A stretch of 48,311 nucleotides of DNA, taken from positions 1 to 48,311 of the forward strand of contig NZ_QJTJ01000026.1 in the NCBI RefSeq assembly GCF_003217295.1, in the 5' to 3' direction. The stretch is from Ureibacillus chungkukjangi. Lineage in GTDB: Bacteria > Bacillota > Bacilli > Bacillales_A > Planococcaceae. The notes below the pieces were generated by a model that was not told where the DNA came from, made no database searches, and saw only the letters and a program-made list of their open reading frames with translations. Below are positions 33,943-41,996 of this stretch, one piece after another (the first letter of the stretch is position 1; every line of letters begins with the position of its first letter). The position numbers were made by a program, and so were the translations under genes.

Positions 33943-34370
33943 GAGACGTATGTAAAAATGAGAAGCGCACGTAAAAGGGGGAGGTCGCACGTGAAGAGGG
34001 AGAAGTCGCACGTAAAGTGAAGAAAGTCGCACGTAAACGAATAAAAGTCGCACGTAAAAGTAGGAGTCGCACGTAAAGTGAAGAAAGTCGCACCTAAAGA
34101 GGAAGAACTCGCACGTAAACGAATAAAAGTCGCACGTAAAAGTAGGAGTCGCACGTAAAGTGAAGAAAGTCGCACCTAAAGAGGGAGAACTCGCACGTAA
34201 ACGAATAAAAGTGCGCGTAAAAGTAGAAGTCGCACGTAAAGTGAAGAAAGTCGCATCTAAAGAGGAAGAACTCGCACGTAAACAAACAAAAGTCGCACGT
34301 AAAAGTGGGAGTAGCAAGTAAAGAGGGAGAACTCGCACGTAAACAAACAAAAGTCGCATATAAAAAGAGA
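33943..34370. repeat. Large tandem array of degenerate 21-bp repeats (GTCGCACGTAAA type) with 82-bp higher-order unit
   Basis: About twenty units begin with GTCGCACGTAAA or CTCGCACGTAAA and are 21 bp long, some 19 or 18. Four unit types recur in order (GTCGCACGTAAAGTG, GTCGCACCTAAAGAG, CTCGCACGTAAACGA, GTCGCACGTAAAAGT). The first type starts at 34005, 34066, 34148 and 34229, giving an 82-bp higher-order period. The array fills the space between the converging NERD and ilvA genes. Open frames on the minus strand across it are a by-product of the 21-bp period, not genes. The same unit recurs at 40674-40766. Confidence 0.9.
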
Positions 34371-34383
34371 AACCCCTCCGCAA

Positions 34384-34418
34384 CAAAAAAACACCCGAAA
34401 TCAAAATTCCGAGTGTTT
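34384..34418 (-). terminator. Terminator of ilvA
   Basis: On the minus strand AAACACTCGGAA pairs with TTTCGGGTGTTT (two G-U pairs that exist only on this strand), followed by T-run. Confidence 0.85.
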
Positions 34419-34438
34419 AAATCCGCCACAAATCTCTA

Positions 34439-35701
34439 TTAAACTAACAACCCAAACAATTGGCTATCTTTATTCACCTCGGTGAATTCGAAGCCGTTGA
34501 AGCGTAGGCGGTTGATAAGGCCCTGGTAGTCTTCGGGATGTGCGACTTCGATGCCGACTAGAGCTGGACCGCTTTCTTTGTTGTTTTTCTTCGTGTATTC
34601 GAAGGTTGTAATGTCATCGTTTGGCCCTAGCACGACTGTTAGGAATTGGCGTAGGGCGCCTGCACGTTGAGGGAAGTTGACGATAAAGTAATAAAGTAGC
34701 CCCTCATACAGTAAAGATTTTTCTTTAATTTCTTGCATGCGGCTGATGTCGTTGTTGCCACCAGTGATGACTACTACGACAGACTTTCCTACGATTTCTT
34801 CAGCATAGAAATCTAGTGCTGAAACGGGAAGTGCACCAGAAGGCTCGGCGACGATTGCATGTTTATTGTATAGATCCAAAATTGTTGTACTGACTTTGCC
34901 CTCCGGAACGAGTACGATATCGTCTAAATATTTGCTGCAAATTTCGTAAGTTTTGGTACCGACGCATTTAACTGCTGTGCCGTCACAGAATTTATCGATT
35001 TTAGCAAGTGCAGTAGGACCGCCGTTTTCAAAGGCAGCTTTCATGCTAGCTGCACCAGAAGGCTCAACGCCGATTACCTTAGTGTTGGGGGAGATGTTCT
35101 TTATATAGGAAGAAATGCCGGCCATTAAACCACCGCCGCCAATTCCACCGAAAATATAATCCAGAGGCTCCTCGATATCGTTTAAAACCTCGACTGCTAC
35201 AGTGCCTTGTCCAGCAATGATGTCTAAATCATCGAATGGATGAATGAAAATCATGTCATGCTCAGCGCTATAATCCTTTGCGGCACTCGCGGAATCATCG
35301 AAAGTATCGCCTTCTAAAATGATTTCGATATTGTTGCGACCGAACATGCGAACCTGGTCAATTTTTTGCTTTGGTGTTGTTAAAGGCATAAAAATTGTCC
35401 CTTTGATATTTAAGTGGGCACAGGCAAACGCCACGCCCTGTGCATGGTTACCGGCACTTGCACAAACAACGCCACTATTACGTGCTTCTTCTTCGATTTT
35501 CTTAATTTTATAGAATGCACCGCGAAGCTTGAAGGAGCGGACATATTGCAGATCCTCACGTTTGATGTAAATATTGGCATTGTACTTTTCAGATAAATAC
35601 TCATTCTTTTGGAGTGGGGTATGTAGCACGACATCCTTTAAATGTTGGTGTGCGATTAATACGTTTTCCACAGCAATACTATTTGAATTGACAACTTCCA
35701 T
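34439..35701 (-). CDS. ilvA: Threonine ammonia-lyase (threonine dehydratase)
   Basis: A 420-residue PLP lyase converting threonine to 2-oxobutyrate, the first step to isoleucine. The PLP lysine is in QYVRSFKLRGAFYKI, with CASAGNHAQGVAFACAHL, the glycine-rich GGIGGGGLMAGISSY and VITGGNNDISR. The C-terminal ~85 residues (YFIVNFPQRAGALRQFLTVVLGPNDDITTFEYTKK) form a single ACT-like regulatory domain, as in the ~420-residue Bacillus IlvA, so isoleucine feedback is expected. It stands alone; no T-box is visible upstream. Confidence 0.95.
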   Translation of the reverse strand: MEVVNSNSIAVENVLIAHQHLKDVVLHTPLQKNEYLSEKYNANIYIKREDLQYVRSFKLRGAFYKIKKIEEEARNSGVVCASAGNHAQGVAFACAHLNIKGTIFMPLTTPKQKIDQVRMFGRNNIEIILEGDTFDDSASAAKDYSAEHDMIFIHPFDDLDIIAGQGTVAVEVLNDIEEPLDYIFGGIGGGGLMAGISSYIKNISPNTKVIGVEPSGAASMKAAFENGGPTALAKIDKFCDGTAVKCVGTKTYEICSKYLDDIVLVPEGKVSTTILDLYNKHAIVAEPSGALPVSALDFYAEEIVGKSVVVVITGGNNDISRMQEIKEKSLLYEGLLYYFIVNFPQRAGALRQFLTVVLGPNDDITTFEYTKKNNKESGPALVGIEVAHPEDYQGLINRLRFNGFEFTEVNKDSQLFGLLV

Positions 35702-35824
35702 CGTTTTGTTACCTCCGTTTTCAAATCAACCATTGACTCATTTTAGCATAAAATCAACCATTTTTTATGAATTATTTTTTAATTCTAAAAATTCTGGACC
35801 AATTAAGTTGATTGCTAACAAAAC

Positions 35825-35858
35825 AACAAAAAAAGGACCGGCAACGGTGCCAGCCCTT
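35825..35858 (-). terminator. Terminator of the YjiH-like gene
   Basis: On the minus strand AAGGGCTGGCA pairs with TGCCGGTCCTT around CCGT, followed by T-run. It is 6 bp after the stop codon. Confidence 0.88.
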
Positions 35859-35863
35859 CATGA

Positions 35864-37216
35864 TTAAAAGATTAAATGTGCAAGAAGTGCGATGATTGGA
35901 ATTGAGATAAGCGTACGGATTAAGAAAATTAAGAATAGATCCCAAATTTTAAGTGGTAGCTTTGTTCCTAAAATCAATCCACCAACCTCTGACATGTAAA
36001 TTAATTGAGTTACAGATACTGTCGCAATGAAGAAGCGTGTTAACTCAGATTCAATACCGGCTCCAAGAATAGAAGGGAGTAGCATATCGGCGAAACCAAC
36101 AATCATCGTTTGAGCTGCTTGATCAGCAAATGGGATTTGCAGTAAAGCTAGGATTGGCTCAAACGGCATACCTAAAATTTTGAAGACGCTTGTGTATTCA
36201 GCAAGAACTAAAGCAATTGTTCCAAATGCCATAATAACAGGTGTGATTGCAAACCACATTTCTAGAACGTTTTTAAAGCCAGAGCCAACTACTTTTCCTA
36301 GGTTTTTATTATCTTCAGCTTTAGCTAACGCGCTGTGTAAACCAAATGAGAACGAATTGAACCCTTCTGGCACATCTTCACTACGCTCACCCGGAGTTGA
36401 ACCATCGATATTTGTATCAGGCTTTCGACTTAATGGGAAAATTCGTGGCATAATCAATGCCAAAATAATGGAAACTAAAATAACAGAGCCATAAAACTGT
36501 AAGAAATAATTGTTTAAGCTAACAGTATCAAGTACAACAAAACAGAAGGTAATTGAAACTACTGAGAATGTTGTTGCGATAGTTGCAGCTTCGCGAGCCG
36601 TATAGTTGCCTTGCTCATATTGTCTACTTGTTAATAAAACACCAATTGTTCCATCTCCTACGAAAGAAGCTAAACAGTCGATAGCAGATCGTCCAGGAAT
36701 TTTAAATAGTGGACGCATGATTTTTACCATCATGGAACCGAAGAATTCTAGTAAACCAAAATCAGTTAGTAAAGGTAATAGTAAGCCTGCAAACAAGAAC
36801 AATGAGAACATCATTGTTACTAAACCGCCTTCTGGAGTTATTAATAATCCAGCAGTGTATTCGCTTGTAAAGCTTTCAGGGCCGAACTGGAATAAAAACA
36901 TACTTGCAAAAATTACAGCTAGAATACGCATAGTTGTCCAGAACCAGTTAACGCGGAATAAAGAATCTACTAAAGTTCTTTCCTCTGTTTCTGGAATGAA
37001 TTTAATAATTAATGCACCGACTGCCGCAATTATGAACACTATGTATGCGAACCAATGAATGAAGCTAGCGCTATAGGCAGAAATTGCATTTGCCATTAGA
37101 GCAATTGGTACCTTTAGACCATCTCCAGTATTAACGGGCGTGATGAATAAGAATATCCCAGCTAATGAAAGAAAGATGAATAGAAACCATGTATATGCAG
37201 AGAATTTTTTAGTCAT
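35864..37216 (-). CDS. YjiH family membrane protein (nucleoside-recognition/Gate domain)
   Basis: A 450-residue protein with about ten or eleven membrane spans. The Gate-like motif is FVGDGTIGVLLTSRQYEQGNYTAREAATIATTFSVVSITFCFVV shortened to FVGDGTIGVLLTSRQYEQGN, followed by a hydrophilic loop (RKPDTNIDGSTPGERSEDVPEG). The C-terminal half has IVGFADMLLPSILGAGIESELTRFF. These are marks of the YjiH family related to spore maturation proteins SpmA/SpmB and nucleoside transporters. Substrate is unknown. AAAGGAAC precedes ATG at 37216. The 37217-37420 gap holds only A+T-rich promoter-like DNA. Confidence 0.85.
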   Translation of the reverse strand: MTKKFSAYTWFLFIFLSLAGIFLFITPVNTGDGLKVPIALMANAISAYSASFIHWFAYIVFIIAAVGALIIKFIPETEERTLVDSLFRVNWFWTTMRILAVIFASMFLFQFGPESFTSEYTAGLLITPEGGLVTMMFSLFLFAGLLLPLLTDFGLLEFFGSMMVKIMRPLFKIPGRSAIDCLASFVGDGTIGVLLTSRQYEQGNYTAREAATIATTFSVVSITFCFVVLDTVSLNNYFLQFYGSVILVSIILALIMPRIFPLSRKPDTNIDGSTPGERSEDVPEGFNSFSFGLHSALAKAEDNKNLGKVVGSGFKNVLEMWFAITPVIMAFGTIALVLAEYTSVFKILGMPFEPILALLQIPFADQAAQTMIVGFADMLLPSILGAGIESELTRFFIATVSVTQLIYMSEVGGLILGTKLPLKIWDLFLIFLIRTLISIPIIALLAHLIF

Positions 37217-37420
37217 ATTATATGTTCCTTTTCTAATGTAATGTGTTTTGTATATTTATACACTATATATACTTTATATACATGTGTAAATATCTTTAAT
37301 AAAAGTTGCATTATTCTGAAAATGTAACGTGAAATATACCTGAAAATATAAGGTTTTTGCTAATTTTTTACCACTTTCTGAAAATTCGGATCCTAAAAAA
37401 GAGTATACTATAGAATGCAT

Positions 37421-37454
37421 AAAAAAGGGAGTAGGAAATTATATCCTACTCCAT
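37421..37454 (-). terminator. Terminator of yojF-bshB2
   Basis: On the minus strand GGAGTAGGA pairs with TCCTACTCC around an AT-rich loop, followed by T-run. Confidence 0.9.
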
Positions 37455-37459
37455 AAAAA

Positions 37460-38140
37460 TTACAAAATATCCTGGTTAATAACGTAAAATCGCTCGTATT
37501 GTAGCCAACTATCACTCATCGGGCGGCCATCATCCACGCGTTTTGCATTTTCTTCAATCATCCACGCTGTTTGAGAAGCATGGGCTTGTAATGCTTTTAC
37601 TTTCTCAAGTTTCACACTGCTTACATCGATTTGAAGAGTTGGTTCACCTTTTTCGGCAATTGTATTGTTTGCAAAGCCTACTGCATAAATCGTAGGGCGA
37701 TCCTCAGTTGGCATACGACGAACTGTTTCGAATACTGCTCGTGCTGTTGCTTCATGATCTGGGTGTACTGCGTAGCCAGGCAGGAAGGTAATAATTAATG
37801 AAGGGTTAAGCTCATCAATCAAGCCTTTCACAAGGCTGACCATTTTCTCATCATCCTCGAATTCAACGGTTTTGTCGCGTAATCCCATCATTCGTAAATC
37901 ATTAATGCCCATTACTTCGCAAGCAGCTATTAGCTCTTCACGGCGTATTTCAGGCAATGATTCTCTTGTAGCAAATGGCGGGTTACCAAGATTTCGTCCC
38001 ATTTCACCTAAAGTTAAGCATGCGTATGTAACTGGGACACCCATATTTCGGTACATTCTAATCGTTCCGGCAGATGAGAAAGCTTCATCGTCAGGATGGG
38101 GGAAGATTACTAAAATTTGACGTTGCGGTTGTAATGACAT
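37460..38140 (-). CDS. bshB2: Bacillithiol biosynthesis deacetylase BshB2
   Basis: A 226-residue LmbE/PIG-L zinc deacetylase. Zinc-site motifs are visible: FPHPDDEAFSSAGT near residue 14 and AVHPDHEATARAVFE near residue 122. It removes the acetyl group of GlcNAc-malate to give GlcN-malate, the second step to bacillithiol, the main low-molecular-weight thiol of Bacilli. YojG of B. subtilis is the counterpart, and the yojF-like gene lies 14 bp upstream just as there. A normal ribosome site precedes ATG at 38140. Confidence 0.93.
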   Translation of the reverse strand: MSLQPQRQILVIFPHPDDEAFSSAGTIRMYRNMGVPVTYACLTLGEMGRNLGNPPFATRESLPEIRREELIAACEVMGINDLRMMGLRDKTVEFEDDEKMVSLVKGLIDELNPSLIITFLPGYAVHPDHEATARAVFETVRRMPTEDRPTIYAVGFANNTIAEKGEPTLQIDVSSVKLEKVKALQAHASQTAWMIEENAKRVDDGRPMSDSWLQYERFYVINQDIL

Positions 38141-38154
38141 GTAAATTCCACTCC

Positions 38155-38505
38155 TTAATAAGAAAATGGTGTTTCACTAATTTCTAGTGCAACAGCAAGT
38201 TTCCCTGTAAAGTCTAATCCAGCCATTAATAATCGGCCTTTTTCATCTAATTCAAAATGGGTAATACCTTGTGCATAAACCCAGCCGTGGTCCATTTTTA
38301 AACCAACACGATGAGGGGGATCAGCGATAATTTTCGCTAATTCGAAACGAATTTTAGCATTACGGATAAATGCTCCCGCATTAAATACTCTTTCATCAAA
38401 ATGGGAGGCATACGCTCCATTTGTAGTTTCTAGATGAATATAAACATCCTTGTTAGCAAAAGAATTAAGCAATTCTTGGAGCTCGTTAATTTGTACTTCC
38501 TTCAT
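38155..38505 (-). CDS. yojF: YojF family protein (DUF1806)
   Basis: A 116-residue cytoplasmic protein of the YojF family. Recognised by VQINELQELLNSFANKDVYIHLETTNGAYAS and RVGLKMDHGWVYAQGITHFELDEKGRLLMAGLDF, and by its place directly upstream of bshB2. Its biochemical role is unknown; co-occurrence with BshB2 suggests a helper function in bacillithiol metabolism. ATG at 38505 follows AAAGGAG. Confidence 0.9.
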   Translation of the reverse strand: MKEVQINELQELLNSFANKDVYIHLETTNGAYASHFDERVFNAGAFIRNAKIRFELAKIIADPPHRVGLKMDHGWVYAQGITHFELDEKGRLLMAGLDFTGKLAVALEISETPFSY

Positions 38506-38592
38506 CTTAATTCTCCTTTCACATCTAATTATTCCGCGCTAGAGCGTTGTGTATATATCCCTTTAAGCAAGGGAAGTAACAAGCAAGCTGAA

Positions 38593-38730
38593 GTGGGAGT
38601 TAAAGTTAAAATATATACTTAGGTTGGTAACATCGACATCCAACCTGTTAATGAACCTGCTTTTAGAGCTATGAAATATGGCTCATGGTCGAGGTATTTC
38701 GAAAACAAGTGAAGGAAACCTAAGCTCCAC
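38593..38730 (+). ncRNA. Candidate structured RNA with mutually exclusive helices (unassigned)
   Basis: The 380-bp gap between yojF and pdxK holds a compact set of pairings. CTTAGGTT (38618-38625) pairs perfectly with AACCTAAG (38717-38724), extended by GTGG(G)AG/CTCCAC. Alternatively AGGTTGG (38621-38627) pairs perfectly with CCAACCT (38640-38646); the two cannot form together. Inside are TCGAC/GTCGA and a 7-bp hairpin GAGCTAT/ATGGCTC whose G-U pair exists only on the plus strand. It matches no riboswitch, 6S, SRP or RNase P RNA that I can recall. No terminator or clear promoter is seen, so it may be chance or a degraded element. Confidence 0.35.
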
Positions 38731-38804
38731 CCACAATATTTCTACATTACTAATTATTATAGTAAAGTTAGCAACTTTATGAAAAGAAAATGCTTAAATA
38801 AAAA

Positions 38805-38887
38805 GTGCCAGGTACACAAACGATTTCGAATATTTCGAATCGTTTGTGTACCTGGTACATAAAAAATTCCTGGTACATAAAAAATTT
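38805..38887. repeat. Dispersed palindromic repeat, copy 3, with duplicated arm
   Basis: CCAGGTACACAAACGATT and its complement, with inner TTCGAA, form an almost perfect ~47-bp hairpin (38808-38854). The right arm is then repeated: CCTGGTACATAAAAAATT at 38851-38868 and again at 38869-38886, reaching the pdxK stop codon. The core matches the repeats near 10.8 and 12.0 kb. Confidence 0.85.
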
Positions 38888-39719
38888 AGACTTCTGTAAT
38901 TGTTACTTCTGGTGCGCCAAGACGAGGTTTTGCTCCGTGGTATACAGGACCAACGAATTCGTTTAGTTTCCAGCCGTGCTTAATGCCTGCAGCTACGAAT
39001 TCTTTTGCTTCAAATACTGAATCCTTTACAGATAATCCATTTGCAAGGTTTGCAGTTACACTTGCTGCAAAAGTACAGCCAGCACCATGGTTATATGTTG
39101 TTTCAACTTTTGGTGTTTCAAGTAAATAGAATTTTTCACCATCGTAGAATAAATCAACAGCCTTTTCAGTATCTAGTGCACGTCCACCTTTAATAATGAC
39201 GTTTTTTGCCCCTAGAGCTTTGATTTTCTCAGCGGCTACTTTCATTTCTTCGATTGTTTTAGGAGTGCCTGTTCGTGCAAGCTGACCTGCCTCGAAAAGG
39301 TTAGGCGTTGTGACAAGTGCATTTGGTAATAGGTATTGAATCATGGCATCTACAGTACCAGGATTTAATACTTCATCTTCACCTTTACATACCATAACTG
39401 GGTCAATAACAACATTTTTAACACCAGCTGCACTGATTGCTTCACCAGTCGTTTGGATTACTTCTTCAGTTGATAACATCCCAGTTTTTAAAGCGTCGAT
39501 TCCAGTAGAGAATGCCGTTTTTAGTTGGGCTTGTAGGACATCGATTGGTAAAGTATATACACCGTGGTTCCAGTTGTTATCAGGATCCATTGTAGCGATC
39601 ACTGTAACTGCCGCCATCCCGTAAGTGTCATGCTCTTCAAAAGCCTTTAAATCTGCTTCTAATCCAGCTCCACCTGAAGCGTCGGAACCTGCTATAGTTA
39701 ATGTCTTTTTCAATGCCAT
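38886..39719 (-). CDS. pdxK: Pyridoxine/pyridoxal kinase PdxK (HMP-P kinase-like)
   Basis: A 277-residue ribokinase-fold kinase. Motifs: TIAGSDASGGAGLEADLKAFEEHDTYGMAA, MDPDNNWNHGVY, the anion-hole/catalytic NHGAGCTFAASVTANLANG and DPVMVCKGEDEVL. The MDP-NN-WNH phrase matches the B. subtilis PdxK (ThiD-like, YwdB) branch as I remember it rather than true ThiD. It phosphorylates pyridoxine, pyridoxal and possibly hydroxymethylpyrimidine. The conserved neighbour ung follows divergently, as in the ywd region of B. subtilis. A palindromic repeat abuts its stop codon. Confidence 0.85.
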   Translation of the reverse strand: MALKKTLTIAGSDASGGAGLEADLKAFEEHDTYGMAAVTVIATMDPDNNWNHGVYTLPIDVLQAQLKTAFSTGIDALKTGMLSTEEVIQTTGEAISAAGVKNVVIDPVMVCKGEDEVLNPGTVDAMIQYLLPNALVTTPNLFEAGQLARTGTPKTIEEMKVAAEKIKALGAKNVIIKGGRALDTEKAVDLFYDGEKFYLLETPKVETTYNHGAGCTFAASVTANLANGLSVKDSVFEAKEFVAAGIKHGWKLNEFVGPVYHGAKPRLGAPEVTITEV

Positions 39720-39972
39720 AATCGTTTCTCCTTCATCTACATAATGAAATTAATGTCCTAAAGTATATAATAATTCTGACTTTATAAAAATAGCCAGTTT
39801 CTCTAAAAAATATAAGGTCAGTATAATTCAAGTACAGTACAAATCGATATTAAATAATTAATCTGAAAGCACTAGCTAGCATAGAGTTTTCACAAATTTG
39901 GTAGATTTCGAATAGAATCTCCTATTGAAACAGCTATCACGATAAAGTAGTTTTAATAAGAGAGGTGTTTTG

Positions 39973-40653
39973 ATGAAGAAAACATTTGATAACGATTGGG
40001 AAGCAATATTAGTCCCCGAATTCGAAAAATCCTATTATTTAGAGCTAAGAAAATTTATAGCAGAACAATATAGTCTAACAACAGTTTATCCACCTAAGGA
40101 AGAAGTCATGAGTGCCTTTTACACAGTTGCTCATAAAGATGTGAAGGTTGTCATTTTAGGTCAAGATCCATATCACGGTCCAGGTCAAGCTCATGGAATG
40201 AGTTTTTCAGTGAAAAAAGGAGTTCCGCATCCACCAAGCTTACGCAATATTTTTAAAGAGCTGGAGAGTGATATAGGCTGTCCAACACCCAAAAACGGGT
40301 ATTTAATGAAATGGGCAGAGCAAGGAGTTTTCCTATTGAATACAGTGTTGACTGTTCGGCAGGGGGAAGCCAATTCGCATAAAGGGCAGGGCTGGGAACA
40401 TTTTACGGATGCTGTTATCGAAAGCTTAGCTAAACGAGAAGATCCTGTTATTTTTGTTTTATGGGGAAAACCCGCGCAAACGAAGCGAGCAATTATTGAA
40501 AAGCATGGGAACCATCATTTTATATTACAGGCACCACACCCAAGTCCATTAAGTGCCCATCGCGGATTTTTTGGCAGCAAACCATTCTCCAAGATTAATA
40601 GTAAGTTAATAGAGTGGGGTTATAAGCCTATTGATTGGTGTTTGGAGGATTAG
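39973..40653 (+). CDS. ung: Uracil-DNA glycosylase, family 1
   Basis: A 226-residue UDG: water-activating Asp in [22 protein letters not shown], uracil-specificity Asn in [11 protein letters not shown], and the DNA-intercalation loop [19 protein letters not shown] with the catalytic His. It removes uracil from DNA to start base-excision repair. ATG at 39973 is preferred because GAGAGG lies at proper spacing; the TTG one codon earlier is not needed. Its surroundings (pdxK, ywdI, ywdK, gerQ) match the B. subtilis ywd locus. Confidence 0.96.
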   Translation: MKKTFDNDWEAILVPEFEKSYYLELRKFIAEQYSLTTVYPPKEEVMSAFYTVAHKDVKVVILGQDPYHGPGQAHGMSFSVKKGVPHPPSLRNIFKELESDIGCPTPKNGYLMKWAEQGVFLLNTVLTVRQGEANSHKGQGWEHFTDAVIESLAKREDPVIFVLWGKPAQTKRAIIEKHGNHHFILQAPHPSPLSAHRGFFGSKPFSKINSKLIEWGYKPIDWCLED

Positions 40654-40673
40654 AGGGTAGTTATGGCGAGCGG

Positions 40674-40766
40674 CTCGCACGTAAAGTGATGAGAGACGCA
40701 CGTAAGCAATCAAAAGTCGCACGTAAAGTCACCAAACTCGCACCTAAAGTGAACGAACATCCACGA
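40674..40766. repeat. Second, short array of the GTCGCACGTAAA 21-bp repeat family
   Basis: Units begin at 40674 (CTCGCACGTAAAG), 40695 (GACGCACGTAAGC), 40716 (GTCGCACGTAAAG), 40737 (CTCGCACCTAAAG) and 40758 (CATCCACGATCG, decayed), exactly 21 bp apart. The unit is the same as in the 33943-34370 array 6.3 kb away. It follows the ung stop codon by 20 bp, with no ordinary terminator in sight. Confidence 0.88.
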
Positions 40767-40858
40767 TCGCTTTAACTAATCAAACAAGCTTCAATACCAC
40801 ATAGCTTTTCACAGTATTTGAAATCTGTTAAATTGATATAGAAAGTAGGGAAGTCGTA

Positions 40859-41035
40859 ATGAAGGTTAATTGTTTTAAATGCCAGTATTTTCGGGTGACG
40901 TGGGATCAGCGAAACCCTCGATCATGCACAGCATATAATTTTAAAACAAAGCAACTTCCTTCTGTAGTAGTGAAGCAATCCTCGGGTCTGGATTGTATGC
41001 AGTTTATACCTAAACAAACAGCGGGGGAGCGGTAG
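40859..41035 (+). CDS. Small cysteine-rich protein (58 residues)
   Basis: ATG at 40859 follows TAGGGA and opens a 58-codon frame ending TAG at 41033-41035, three bases before the ywdI-like ATG. The product begins MKVNCFKCQYFRVTWDQRN and continues PRSCTAYNFKTKQLPSVVVK and SSGLDCMQFIPKQ. The four Cys (CxxC...C...C) resemble a small zinc-binding protein found beside ywdI-type genes, but I cannot name a family. Position, ribosome site and tight spacing support a real gene co-transcribed with ywdI. Confidence 0.75.
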   Translation: MKVNCFKCQYFRVTWDQRNPRSCTAYNFKTKQLPSVVVKQSSGLDCMQFIPKQTAGER

Positions 41036-41037
41036 AA

Positions 41038-41346
41038 ATGATTTCTTACCATGCATTGTTAATAGAAATTGAGCAGCTTGTAGCCAATAGTAAAAATAGT
41101 ACCAATGAGCAGCACATCCGTGAGCAATTAAGTGCCATTCGAGCATTATGCAATGTTGGCTTAGCTAACGGACATAAAAACGCATCAACACAAGCACATG
41201 GTTTTATGACAAATATGGCAGCTCAGCCAATACAATCAAACCCGATATCTACGCAGTCACAAAGCGTTATTCAAAATTCAAGCTCGCTAAACGGTGGGAA
41301 AATCAAAGAAGAAGATGCGAATGGAGATTCGATTTTCGACTTCTAA
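41038..41346 (+). CDS. ywdI: YwdI family protein (DUF5327)
   Basis: A 102-residue protein. The start MISYHALLIEIEQLVANSKNSTNEQHIREQLSAIRALCNVGL is a helical region typical of YwdI; the rest is Gln/Ser-rich and probably disordered, ending DANGDSIFDF. Function unknown. GGGGGAG lies nine bases before ATG. Its position after ung matches B. subtilis. Confidence 0.82.
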   Translation: MISYHALLIEIEQLVANSKNSTNEQHIREQLSAIRALCNVGLANGHKNASTQAHGFMTNMAAQPIQSNPISTQSQSVIQNSSSLNGGKIKEEDANGDSIFDF

Positions 41347-41417
41347 AGCTTGGAAGATTAATATCGCCGAATTTTTAGTGGTTCTTCAAAGTCATACATA
41401 CAAAGTGAGGTTATAAG

Positions 41418-41795
41418 ATGAAAGGTTCAATTATTTCAGGTGCAATTCACGGTTTTTTAGTAGTTGCATTAGGTGCGTTCGGGGCACATGCTCTTGAAAG
41501 TGTATTAGATGATTATAGTACAGGAATTTGGGAAACGGCAGTTCAATACCAAATGTTCCACGCATTGGCGATTGTAGCGATTGGTATTTTAATGAGTCCA
41601 AAGCTATTTGGTTCGATTAAACTGCTGAAAATCGCAGCCATCTGTATGAATTTAGGTATCGTCTTCTTTTCGGGAAGTCTATATATTTTAGCACTATCAG
41701 GAATCAGTATTTTAGGAGCAATTACGCCAATCGGTGGTGTGCTGTTCTTGGTAGGCTGGATTCTAATAATAGTTACAACACTAAAAAATAAATAG
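41418..41795 (+). CDS. ywdK: DUF423 family membrane protein (YwdK)
   Basis: A 125-residue protein with four membrane spans. The DUF423 signature is clear: GAFGAHALESVLDDYSTGIWETAVQYQMFHALAIVAIG and FSGSLYILALSGISILGAITPIGGVLFLVGW. Function unknown. The order ung-ywdI-ywdK-gerQ is the B. subtilis order, with the M20 gene as an extra. GAGGTT precedes ATG. Confidence 0.92.
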   Translation: MKGSIISGAIHGFLVVALGAFGAHALESVLDDYSTGIWETAVQYQMFHALAIVAIGILMSPKLFGSIKLLKIAAICMNLGIVFFSGSLYILALSGISILGAITPIGGVLFLVGWILIIVTTLKNK

Positions 41796-41802
41796 TACTC
41801 AG

Positions 41803-41841
41803 AAGGAATTACGAGAGAAAAAATCTTGTAATTCTTTTTTA
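41803..41841 (+). terminator. Terminator of ywdK
   Basis: AAGGAATTACGAGA pairs with TCTTGTAATTCTT (G-U pairs included), followed by T-run. Confidence 0.85.
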
Positions 41842-41996
41842 ATCCCTTAAATACTAGGTTTAATTTTTTGAATTTACAAACAAATTTCATATTTAAACCT
41901 GTCAAAACATGATAAAGTTATTCATAACAAGAGTAAATTATGGAAAACAACATATATTGTTGAAACTACATAAATGCGAGGGGAGCTTCTATTACC

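Noticed and set aside
33870..34429. Overlapping minus-strand open frames of 68-161 codons rich in Phe, Thr, Cys
   Set aside because: They run through the 21-bp repeat array, stay open only because 21 is a multiple of three, overlap each other in different frames and lack ribosome sites.
35414..35867. Plus-strand frames overlapping ilvA
   Set aside because: Shadows of the ilvA coding frame; no ribosome sites or recognisable domains.
38559..38573. Terminator hairpin CCCTT-N5-AAGGG
   Set aside because: Short stem without a T-run on either strand.
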